Made by a program: the position numbers and the translations under genes. A DNA stretch of 14,171 nt, taken from Alphaproteobacteria bacterium (GTDB lineage Bacteria > Pseudomonadota > Alphaproteobacteria > Reyranellales > Reyranellaceae). Below the pieces are notes generated by a model. That model was given only the letters and a program-made list of their open reading frames with translations. It was not told the origin of the DNA and did no database searches. Of the stretch, positions 7,895 through 14,171 are shown in pieces. Where the stretch lies: positions 1 to 14,171 of the forward strand of contig JABCYT010000023.1 in NCBI GenBank assembly GCA_013290035.1. The letters run 5' to 3'. Each line of letters starts with the position of its first letter. The stretch's first letter is position 1.

Positions 7895-9778
7895 TTACGG
7901 CGCGACGCGCGGTTCGCGCTGGGCTCGCTCAAGATAGCGTTTGGCGTCCTCGGCCAGCAGCAGGCGGTCCTTCTGCAGCGCTGCGACGACAGCCTCGACC
8001 TTGGCCACGTAATCGGCGCCGCTCTTGTAGCGTTCGGCGATCGACGGCCGTGGATCGCCCGCGGCCTGCCGGGCTGCCTTGTCGATGGCGAAGGGCAGGC
8101 AGCTTCCGTCACGGTCGGCGAGTTCGCCCGTTGGGTACGGCGGCTTGTATTCGTTCCAGCCCGAATAGGTGGCAAGCGGCACGGCGATGTCGGGCAGGCG
8201 CACGCCTGCGGCTTCGTTGCCGTCGGCATCGACCTTGCAGACCAGGGTACGATAGGCCTTGTCGGCCGGCTTCGGGTGCACCCAGTCGCCCGGCGGCGCC
8301 ACCTGGTTGGTGACCTTCACCACGACAGCGCCCGGCACGGCGGGGAAGCCCGTCTTGTCGGGCTCGACCAGCGTGCCGGCGGCCAGCGTCGGCACGCGGC
8401 TGGTCGGCGGCTCTTTGCCCGATACCACCCAGTCGTCGAGCGCCACCAGGAGGGCGCGCACGGCAGGCATCGGATTATGCGGATTGCGCGGGTTGATGTT
8501 GGGCCCGGGGTCGGTGGTGGCGCCGGCGCGGCCGCCATGCTGAGTGCCGGCGATCATGTAGACCCGCGAGTGCCCGGGCAGCGCCACGTCTTCCTTGCCG
8601 AGCGGATCGGTGTGCAGCAGCGAGGCACCCTTCTGCCAGTATTCGGTCGAAGTGTTGGTCTCGATCAGCTTGGGATCGGAGCCGTCGCCGCGGAACAGCG
8701 AGCCTTTCTTGCCGGTGAGCGGGTCGGCGAGCGTCGCGGTCGAGAACGGAAACTCGTTCTCCGGGAAGCCGTGATCCTCGTGCTGGGTGCCGGTGCGGGC
8801 GGGCTGCCCGAACGGCGTGTTGAAGAAGATGCGGCCGACGCCGGCGATGTGCGAATGGATGCCGTCGAAGACCGTGCGGCCCGCTTCGTCGCGGTTGAAA
8901 CCCTCGGAGATGTGGTTGCGCAGGTAGCGACCGGCCTGGGAAAAGCCGATGGCCAGCGCATGGCTGATCTTGCCGCCGGTCGCGGCGATCGCTGCCGGGT
9001 CGTAACGCAGCCAGCTTATGACGTCGCGGGTGGCGGCGAAACCGAGCCCGAGCACCTTAGGATCGCGAGCTTCGTAGTGGAATTCGTAGAGGTAACCCGG
9101 CTTGGGCGTGGTGCCTTCGCGCAGCTTGATCGAGCGCGCGTCGACGAAGGACCACTGGTTGAGCGGCAGCTCGCGCGGCTCGTCGCCGGCCCGCTCGCGC
9201 ACCGTCAGCGTTGCCCGCGGTTGCTCCAGCGTCGTGGCCTCGTAGGAGAGCTTGAAGACCTCGAGGGCGCCGCCTCGCGTGCCCGAGCAGAACTCGTCGC
9301 GCACGATCTTGACGATCGGCTGGCCGTTGTCGCTGGCCACCGGCGCGGCGAGCCCCAGCCCCATGTTGGCGCGCGGTGCATCGGGGTCCCAGCCGGACCA
9401 CACGATGGTGTAACCGCGGCGCAGCGGAAAGCCGTTGCCGACGTCGGCCATCGTCTTGGGATCGTTCACGCCCTGCGGGCCGTCGGCGATGTTGCCGAAC
9501 AGCATCTTGCGGCCGCGGTTGTTGACCTCGTAGAGGATCCGGCCGTTGCCGCGGGCAGGATCCTTGGGTCGCAGGATGAAAATGTCCGTCGCATATTCGA
9601 CCTTGCCGCGGCCATTGCGCGGCGCCTTGTCGATGAGGGCGATGCCCTTGTTGGCGGGGTCGAGCGGCTCGACCTCGCCCTTGGCGCGGCCGATCACGCG
9701 CTCATAGGCACCGACCTCGCCGAACGGTGCGCCGTCGGCCAGGGGTTCGATGCGTTCGATGTCGAGCGACAGCAGCAC
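7895..9778 (-). CDS. Large alpha/beta hydrolase domain protein (Abhydrolase_10 type)
   Basis: 627 residues. The N-terminus (IERIEPLADGAPFGEVGAYERV, within 8-28) and the overall layout match a family of long alpha/beta hydrolase proteins known mainly from genomes of Proteobacteria and Actinobacteria that degrade organic compounds. The nucleophile motif is GFSQAGR (278-284) with Ser280, and a likely catalytic histidine is His414 in GTQHGG (411-416). No signal peptide or membrane helix is seen. The start codon is GTG at 9778, directly after the TAA of the VOC gene, and no strong Shine-Dalgarno is visible, so its translation is probably coupled. The stop lies 13 bases from the next hydrolase start. 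The family is largely uncharacterised; an esterase or amidase role is likely, but the substrate is unknown. Confidence 0.88.
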   Translation of the reverse strand: MLLSLDIERIEPLADGAPFGEVGAYERVIGRAKGEVEPLDPANKGIALIDKAPRNGRGKVEYATDIFILRPKDPARGNGRILYEVNNRGRKMLFGNIADGPQGVNDPKTMADVGNGFPLRRGYTIVWSGWDPDAPRANMGLGLAAPVASDNGQPIVKIVRDEFCSGTRGGALEVFKLSYEATTLEQPRATLTVRERAGDEPRELPLNQWSFVDARSIKLREGTTPKPGYLYEFHYEARDPKVLGLGFAATRDVISWLRYDPAAIAATGGKISHALAIGFSQAGRYLRNHISEGFNRDEAGRTVFDGIHSHIAGVGRIFFNTPFGQPARTGTQHEDHGFPENEFPFSTATLADPLTGKKGSLFRGDGSDPKLIETNTSTEYWQKGASLLHTDPLGKEDVALPGHSRVYMIAGTQHGGRAGATTDPGPNINPRNPHNPMPAVRALLVALDDWVVSGKEPPTSRVPTLAAGTLVEPDKTGFPAVPGAVVVKVTNQVAPPGDWVHPKPADKAYRTLVCKVDADGNEAAGVRLPDIAVPLATYSGWNEYKPPYPTGELADRDGSCLPFAIDKAARQAAGDPRPSIAERYKSGADYVAKVEAVVAALQKDRLLLAEDAKRYLERAQREPRVAP

Positions 9779-10192
9779 TTAGGCTTTGGCTTCTTCAGGA
9801 GGGAAGTTCAGCTCCACGCCGACGCCGTCGGGGTCGTAGAGGAAGATCTGGGCGGCGCCGGTGCGCGGCACGATCTGCTCGCGGAATTTCACCTTCTTGG
9901 ATTTCAGGCGCTTGCGTACGCCCGGCAGGTCCGATGCGGCAAAGGCAATGTGGTCGGAGCGGCCGGTATCCTTGAACTTCTTTTTCGTGCCGCGCACGAC
10001 GATGCCCTCGCGCGGCTTGCGTGGTCCCAGCAGGTGCACGGTGGCGACGCCGCCGGAATAGAGCCAGTAGCCGGGAAAGCCGAGCGGCGGACGGTCGCCA
10101 TTTTCCAGGCCCAGCACCTCGCAATAGAACTTCTTAGTGCGCGTGAGATTGGACGGTTCGATGGTGTAATGCTGCAGCGGCCCAAGCGGCAT
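9779..10192 (-). CDS. VOC-family (glyoxalase/bleomycin-resistance/extradiol dioxygenase fold) protein
   Basis: 137-residue single-domain vicinal-oxygen-chelate protein made of two beta-alpha-beta-beta-beta units. Candidate metal ligands sit where the family has them: His8 (QHYTIEP), His53 (TVHLLG), His81 (DHIAFA) and Glu127 (GVELNF). The FYCEVLGLE (22-30) and LYDPDGVGVEL (118-128) segments are typical. Members act as glyoxalases, isomerases, epimerases, fosfomycin-type resistance proteins or ring-cleaving dioxygenases. A single-domain protein of this size inside a catabolic operon could be an isomerase/lyase or a small dioxygenase, but no specific reaction can be assigned. The ATG at 10192 has GGAG upstream (about 10200-10204). 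Confidence 0.9.
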   Translation of the reverse strand: MPLGPLQHYTIEPSNLTRTKKFYCEVLGLENGDRPPLGFPGYWLYSGGVATVHLLGPRKPREGIVVRGTKKKFKDTGRSDHIAFAASDLPGVRKRLKSKKVKFREQIVPRTGAAQIFLYDPDGVGVELNFPPEEAKA

Positions 10193-10211
10193 GGTGTGTC
10201 TCCAGTGAGCG

Positions 10212-11432
10212 TCAGACGAAGGTGAGGTCGGCGTCGGCGCCCATCATCCAGGCGCCGACGGTTTCGAAATGGGACAGCCGCCCCTGCAATTGCTGGGTGA
10301 CGGTGTGGATGTCGCGGAAGCGGCGCTCCAGCGGATGGCTTTCGAAGATCGCCGTGGCGCCCGCCGCATTGTAGGCGAAGTCGACCGCCTCGCGCGCCTT
10401 GTGGATGGCGTTGGTCGAGGCCATGCGGATGGTGATGCGATGATCGACCGAGAGCTTGTCGCCGGCCGAGATCTGCTTCCAGATCTCGGCCATCGATTGC
10501 AGCAGGAAGGCGCGGGCCGAGCGGATGCCGACCTCGGCCTGGGCAAGGTTGGTCTGCACCACTGAATTGTCGCGGAGCGGGCTTGTCTTGCCGCGCGGGA
10601 TCTTGTTCTTCGCCACGTCGACGAAGTTGTCGAGGCAGGCGCGGGCGATGCCCAGCGCCACGCCGGCGAAGCCCACCTCGTAGCAGGTCATCGCCGACAT
10701 GCGGTAGAGCGGGCCGGGCTCGCGGCACTCCTTCGCGGACTCCCGCGTGATCACATCGCGCGTGATCGAATGGGAGGCCGGCACGAAATGGTCGGTGAGG
10801 GCGAACTGGTCGCTCGCCGTGCCGCGCAGGCCGACCGTGTTCCAGATGTCGGTCCACACCACCTCTTCGCTCTTCACCAGCATGGTGCGCTCGAGCTGGC
10901 GGCCGTTGGGCCCGAGTCGCGGCGAGCCGTCGGGCTGGTAGATCGGACAGTGCGCGCCGAGCCAGGTGGCGTGCCGGCAGCCCGAGGCGAAGGCCCATAC
11001 GCCGGTGACTTCGTAGCCGCCCTCGCGTTCGATGGCTTTCACACGGGGACCGGGACCCCAGGCCAGCACGGCGCGCGGATCGTCGCCGAAGATCGCCTTG
11101 GCCACGGGCAGATCGAGATAGGCGGCCGACATGGAACAGCCGCCGGCCTGGCTTAGGCACCAGGCGGTGCTCGCATCGGCGCGGGCGATGGTCTCGATGA
11201 CATGGAAGAAGGTGATGGGATCGGTCTCGATCCCGTTCGACGAGCGCGGCATCAGCAGGCGAAAGAGCTGCGCCTCGTGCAATTTGTCCAGAAGTGCCGG
11301 CGGCAGCCGGCGCTTGTCCTCGATTTCATCCGACGCCGCCTCGACGACGGGCCGCAGCGCCTCGGCGCGTGAGATCACGGCCGGGTCGCCGGCAAGATCA
11401 GCAGAAGACGGGATCAACGTATCCAAGGCCAC
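10212..11432 (-). CDS. Acyl-CoA-dehydrogenase-fold flavin-dependent monooxygenase-like protein
   Basis: Up to 406 residues with the acyl-CoA dehydrogenase fold, N-terminal helices, a middle beta domain and a C-terminal 'type 2' helical domain. It resembles oxygenase components of two-component flavin monooxygenases (HpaH/C2, HsaA, DszC group) more than true acyl-CoA dehydrogenases. Marks are VWAFASGCRHATW (145-157), GLRGTASDQF (201-210), DHFVP (214-218) and RRFRDIHTVTQQLQ (370-383). Such enzymes use reduced FMN or FAD from a separate reductase to hydroxylate aromatic or sulfur substrates; no reductase is in view. The first in-frame start is GTG at 11432, but AAAGAGG sits directly against it. 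A TTG two codons on (11426) has better spacing, so the start is uncertain. It follows the MFS gene by 21 bases. Confidence 0.85.
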   Translation of the reverse strand: MALDTLIPSSADLAGDPAVISRAEALRPVVEAASDEIEDKRRLPPALLDKLHEAQLFRLLMPRSSNGIETDPITFFHVIETIARADASTAWCLSQAGGCSMSAAYLDLPVAKAIFGDDPRAVLAWGPGPRVKAIEREGGYEVTGVWAFASGCRHATWLGAHCPIYQPDGSPRLGPNGRQLERTMLVKSEEVVWTDIWNTVGLRGTASDQFALTDHFVPASHSITRDVITRESAKECREPGPLYRMSAMTCYEVGFAGVALGIARACLDNFVDVAKNKIPRGKTSPLRDNSVVQTNLAQAEVGIRSARAFLLQSMAEIWKQISAGDKLSVDHRITIRMASTNAIHKAREAVDFAYNAAGATAIFESHPLERRFRDIHTVTQQLQGRLSHFETVGAWMMGADADLTFV

Positions 11433-11453
11433 CCTCTTTGAACGCGGTCATCA

Positions 11454-12833
11454 TCAGGCTGTCGCTACGCCCAATTCCCTGTCGATCTCCTGGAGCGACT
11501 TGCCCTTGGTCTCCAGCCCGAAGAAATAATAGACCACCCCGGCCATCAGGAACCAGCAGCCGAGATAAAGAAACGCCGTCGGAATCTGCGGCAGCGGCAC
11601 GTCGGGCTTCAGGTAGTTGCCGGACCCCACGATCAAGGCCAGTCCCGCCGGCCCGATGATCTTGCCGATGCCGCCGAAGCCATAGGCAGATCCCATGCCG
11701 GTGGTCTTCAGGTGCGACGGCCAGATCTCGGCGGCGTAGGGCCCGACGATGGCGAAGCCGCCGTCGACGAAGAACATCGCCGCCGCCAGGATCAGCCAGA
11801 AGGCGGCGAGCCCGAACAGCAGGGTGTTGTAGTTGTAGCCCGCCAGGATGATCAGGGTGCCGGCGCCGAAGCCCAGCAGGCCGCCCGAGTTGCGCCGCCC
11901 GATCTTCTCGGAAAGCCAGGAGAAGGACAGGCGCCCGATGAAGCCGGTGACGCTCAAGAGGATCATCATCTTGGCGGCTTCCTGCGGCGTCACCTTCAGC
12001 AGCAGCACGAACAGCGCCGGCGCCCAAAGTGCCACGCCATAGGCGCCGGTCTGTGCCCCGGCATTGCCCAGCCACGACACCAGCAGGCTGCGCGGATACT
12101 TGAACAGATCGAACCAGTTGGTCTTGACGGGCGGGGCATTCGACGTCGCCGCGGCCGGCAAGGGCAGCGCCTCGGGCCGGACCTGCAGCGCCCAGGCGAG
12201 CGACTTGCGCGCCTCCTCGAAGCGGCCCTGCCGCGCCAGCCAGTGCGGCGATTCGGGGACCCACAGTCGCACCAGCAGGACGACCAGCGCCGGCAGCAGG
12301 CCAATGGCGAACAGCAGGCGCCACTGGTCGCTCGGCATGAAGGCAGCCAGCACGGCGCCGAGGCCGACGCCGAGCGGGATGACGGCGGTGACCAGGCCGC
12401 CAACCCAGCCGCGCTTGGAGGTCGGCATGAATTCCTGGACCAGCGGCAGGTCGACGCAATAGAGGCCGCCGACGCCGACACCGACGAAGAAGCGCATCGC
12501 CGTGAGATAGATCCAGCCATTGTCCGGCGTGAAGTAGAGCAGGCCGGTGGCGATCGAGAAGTTCAGCACCGTGCCGATGAACACCTTGCGCCGGCCGATG
12601 CGGTCGGCGATCCAGCCCCAGGCATAGGCGCCGATGATCGCGCCGACGCCCGATGACAGCAGCACGATGGCCGACTGGCCGAAGGTGAGCTTCCATGGCC
12701 CGATGACAAAGGCCAGCACGTAGCTGATCAGGAAGTAGTCGAAGAATTCGAGCGCATCGCCGATGATCGCGGCGCCGATAATCTTCTTCTGGTTACCGGT
12801 CAGAGTGGTCTGCCGGTCGAGAACGTCGAACAT
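11454..12833 (-). CDS. MFS transporter, sugar/metabolite:H+ symporter type
   Basis: 459-residue inner-membrane transporter with about 12 hydrophobic helices, the first gene of the operon. It has GDALEFFDYF (25-34) in helix 1, the loop 2-3 motif GWIADRIGRRK (73-83) and its repeat SWLSEKIGRRN (305-315). PESPHWLARQGRFEEA (193-208) precedes the large central loop. AAEIWPSHLKTTGMG (367-381) and the tail FGLETKGKSLQEID (438-451) are as in sugar-porter and aromatic-acid/metabolite symporters. The ATG at 12833 is chosen because AGGGGA (12840-12845) lies just upstream; a longer reading would run into the divergent gene. It most likely imports the compound processed by the downstream enzymes (inference). 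Confidence 0.92.
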   Translation of the reverse strand: MFDVLDRQTTLTGNQKKIIGAAIIGDALEFFDYFLISYVLAFVIGPWKLTFGQSAIVLLSSGVGAIIGAYAWGWIADRIGRRKVFIGTVLNFSIATGLLYFTPDNGWIYLTAMRFFVGVGVGGLYCVDLPLVQEFMPTSKRGWVGGLVTAVIPLGVGLGAVLAAFMPSDQWRLLFAIGLLPALVVLLVRLWVPESPHWLARQGRFEEARKSLAWALQVRPEALPLPAAATSNAPPVKTNWFDLFKYPRSLLVSWLGNAGAQTGAYGVALWAPALFVLLLKVTPQEAAKMMILLSVTGFIGRLSFSWLSEKIGRRNSGGLLGFGAGTLIILAGYNYNTLLFGLAAFWLILAAAMFFVDGGFAIVGPYAAEIWPSHLKTTGMGSAYGFGGIGKIIGPAGLALIVGSGNYLKPDVPLPQIPTAFLYLGCWFLMAGVVYYFFGLETKGKSLQEIDRELGVATA

Positions 12834-13022
12834 GGCATTTCCCCTGTGCACATCGTTTTTGGGGGGTCGGATGCGCGCACGTTCATGCCGTCCCTGAACG
12901 AGAACGCTACGCCCTCGACCTCGCAGCGCCAAGCCTTTGGGGGCTGCGTGTTTGCCCGTCGAAACAGGACGCTGCATTGCAGCACCGCGCTTTGCTAAGG
13001 ATGGACCGCAAGGGAGACCGAC
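12834..13022. promoter_or_regulatory. Divergent promoter region with two palindromes
   Basis: This 189-base gap separates the MFS-led operon (minus) from the oxaloacetate decarboxylase gene (plus) and should hold both promoters. Two palindromes stand out. CGTTCA (12880-12885) and TGAACG (12895-12900) are perfect arms around 9 bases. GCTGCATTGCAGC (12971-12983) is a perfect 13-base palindrome. Both are plausible operators. Ribosome-binding sites are AGGGGA (12840-12845, read on minus) and AGGGAG (13011-13016, plus strand gene). I could not place convincing -35/-10 boxes, and no regulator gene is in the window. Confidence 0.5.
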
Positions 13023-13883
13023 ATGCATTGGACCGATCGCCGCCGCCGCTTCCGCACCCTGCTCGCCGGAGAGCGTTGCATCCATCCCGGGTCGGTGTTC
13101 GATCCGATCTCAGCGCGCATCGCCGAGGATCTGGGCTTCGAGCTCGGCATGTTCGCAGGCTCCACGGCGTCGCTCACGGTGCTGGGTGCGCCCGACCTGA
13201 TCGTGCTCACCCTGTCTGAATTCGCGGGTCAGGCCTACCGCATCAACCGCGCCGGCAACCTGCCGCTGATGGTCGACGCCGATCACGGCTACGGCAACGC
13301 GCTGAACGCCAAGCGCACTGTCGAGGAACTCGAGACAGCGGGCGTCTGCGGTTTGAGTCTCGAGGACACCGACTTGCCGACGCCCTACGGGACAGCCAAG
13401 CCGCGGCTCACCTCGATTGCCGAAGGCGTCGGCAAGATGAAGGCCGCGCTCGCCGGTCGCCAGGATCCGGCGCTCTGCATCGCCGGCCGCACCAGCGCCA
13501 TCTCGATCAGCGGCCTCGACGACGCCATCGCCCGCGGCAAGGCCTACGAAGCGGCCGGCGTCGATGCGCTGTTCTTCGTCGGTGTGAAGACGCGGGCGGA
13601 GCTCGATGCGATCTCGGCAGCGACCAAGCTGCCGTTGATCCTGGGCGGTGGGACGCCGGAGCTTTCTGATCTGGCTTATCTCGGCGCGCGCCGGGTGCGG
13701 GTGGCGCTGCAAGGTCATCAACCGTTTGCCGCGGCGGTCAAGGCGATTCATGACACGCTGAAGGCGCTCAGGGACGGCACGCCGCCGTCGAAGCTGCAAG
13801 GCGTGGCGGATGCCGAATTGATGAAACGTGTGACGCGCGACGCCGACTACACGAAGTGGACGAAGGACTTTTTGGGCGGCTAG
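13023..13883 (+). CDS. Oxaloacetate decarboxylase, PEP mutase/isocitrate lyase superfamily
   Basis: 286-residue TIM-barrel enzyme of the PEP mutase/isocitrate lyase superfamily. From recalled family knowledge it resembles the Pseudomonas PA4872-type oxaloacetate decarboxylase (EC 4.1.1.112) more than methylisocitrate lyase. It has DADHGYGNALN (85-95) with metal-site Asp85 and Asp87, Glu114 in LEDTDLP (113-119) and Arg156 in AGRTSAI (154-160). His232 in ALQGHQPFAAAVKA corresponds to the histidine characteristic of that decarboxylase group. The KKCGH loop of isocitrate and methylisocitrate lyases is absent. It would convert oxaloacetate to pyruvate and CO2 in the cytoplasm. AGGGAG (13011-13016) precedes the ATG. 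It may dispose of the C4 acid from the divergent pathway (inference). Confidence 0.88.
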   Translation: MHWTDRRRRFRTLLAGERCIHPGSVFDPISARIAEDLGFELGMFAGSTASLTVLGAPDLIVLTLSEFAGQAYRINRAGNLPLMVDADHGYGNALNAKRTVEELETAGVCGLSLEDTDLPTPYGTAKPRLTSIAEGVGKMKAALAGRQDPALCIAGRTSAISISGLDDAIARGKAYEAAGVDALFFVGVKTRAELDAISAATKLPLILGGGTPELSDLAYLGARRVRVALQGHQPFAAAVKAIHDTLKALRDGTPPSKLQGVADAELMKRVTRDADYTKWTKDFLGG

Positions 13884-13888
13884 CGCTT

Positions 13889-13934
13889 CCGTCGTCCCGA
13901 CCAAGGCCCGAAGGGCCGCGCGGAGGGACGACGG
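13889..13934. terminator. Two-tier hairpin between convergent genes
   Basis: The outer arms CCGTCGTCCC (13889-13898) and GGGACGACGG (13925-13934) pair perfectly over 10 bases. An inner hairpin GGCCC-GAA-GGGCC (13905-13917) sits inside. It fills nearly the whole 51-base gap between the oxaloacetate decarboxylase stop and the stop of the convergent transglutaminase-like gene, and because it is symmetric it could act on both strands. No T-run follows on either strand, so it is not a classic intrinsic terminator. It could instead be a copy of a dispersed intergenic palindrome. Confidence 0.5.
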
Positions 13935-14171
13935 TTAGGCCGTCGGCACCAGCGTCACCGCTACGCCGTAGGAATGCGAATCGCCGCCCAGGATCACGCC
14001 GCGCAGCGGGCTCACGTCGGAGAAGTCGCGGCCCCAGGCGACGGCGACATGGTCTTCCTTGGCGACGAGATCGTTGGTCGGGTCGAGCTGCACCCAGCCC
14101 GCCGCCTCGCCGCACCACACCGCGACCCAGGCGTGGCTCGCGTCGGCGCCGCGCAGCGCGGCTTCCTCCCT
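13935..14171 (-). CDS. Transglutaminase-like cysteine protease family protein (C-terminal part)
   Basis: Only the last 78 codons are in the window; the gene continues past the right edge. The frame is open to the edge. The visible part contains GADASHAWVAVW, with the family's catalytic His in SHAW, then GWVQLDPTND with the catalytic Asp. A tail GRDFSDVSPLRGVILGG follows, as in bacterial transglutaminase-core proteins (COG1305 type). The catalytic Cys would lie upstream, outside the window. These proteins act as cytoplasmic or envelope proteases or amide-handling enzymes of mostly unknown substrate. The gene converges on the oxaloacetate decarboxylase gene with a hairpin between. Confidence 0.9.
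   Translation of the reverse strand, partial: REEAALRGADASHAWVAVWCGEAAGWVQLDPTNDLVAKEDHVAVAWGRDFSDVSPLRGVILGGDSHSYGVAVTLVPTA

Noticed and set aside
7853..10225. 790-codon open frame on the plus strand
   Set aside because: It lies antisense to the Abhydrolase_10 and VOC genes, is rich in Arg, Ala, Gly and His, and shows no domain. Long antisense frames are expected in GC-rich coding DNA.
12834..13085. N-terminal extension of the MFS transporter
   Set aside because: It would cross the divergent promoter gap and overlap the decarboxylase gene. The ATG at 12833 has its own Shine-Dalgarno and starts a normal transporter.

Overview
The window is GC-rich and densely coded, with short Shine-Dalgarno-led gaps and frequent GTG starts. 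This fits a free-living alphaproteobacterium of the Rhodospirillales/Hyphomicrobiales kind; Reyranella- or Bradyrhizobium-like is only an impression from gene style and intergenic palindromes. No rRNA, tRNA, CRISPR array, transposase or phage gene is visible. No gene-free stretch exceeds 300 bases; the longest is the 189-base divergent gap at 12834-13022.

Left part (1-4663, + strand): the 3' end of one permease gene, a second permease and two ATPases form most of a dipeptide/oligopeptide/nickel-type (Dpp/Opp) ABC importer. The solute-binding protein is not in view and probably lies upstream. After a long imperfect palindrome comes a GMC-family flavin oxidoreductase, which may oxidise an alcohol or polyol substrate.

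Middle part (4664-6010, + strand): three tandem paralogous small lipoprotein genes, each with a lipobox cysteine at residue 20 and a conserved CGCLY core motif. I do not recognise the family. A perfect 10-bp inverted repeat lies just upstream of the first. This is the least explained part of the window.

Right part (6041-12833, - strand): six genes with gaps of 0-21 bases read as one operon. In transcription order they encode an MFS transporter, an acyl-CoA-dehydrogenase-fold flavin monooxygenase-like protein, a VOC/glyoxalase-fold protein, a 627-residue alpha/beta hydrolase (Abhydrolase_10 type), a small alpha/beta hydrolase, and a ketopantoate-reductase-like dehydrogenase. Together they look like uptake plus oxidation, ring or ester opening and reduction of an unidentified small organic compound (inference). 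Divergently, across a gap carrying two palindromes, lies an oxaloacetate decarboxylase of the PEP mutase/isocitrate lyase superfamily (13023-13883). A two-tier hairpin fills the gap to a convergent, truncated transglutaminase-like gene at the right edge.
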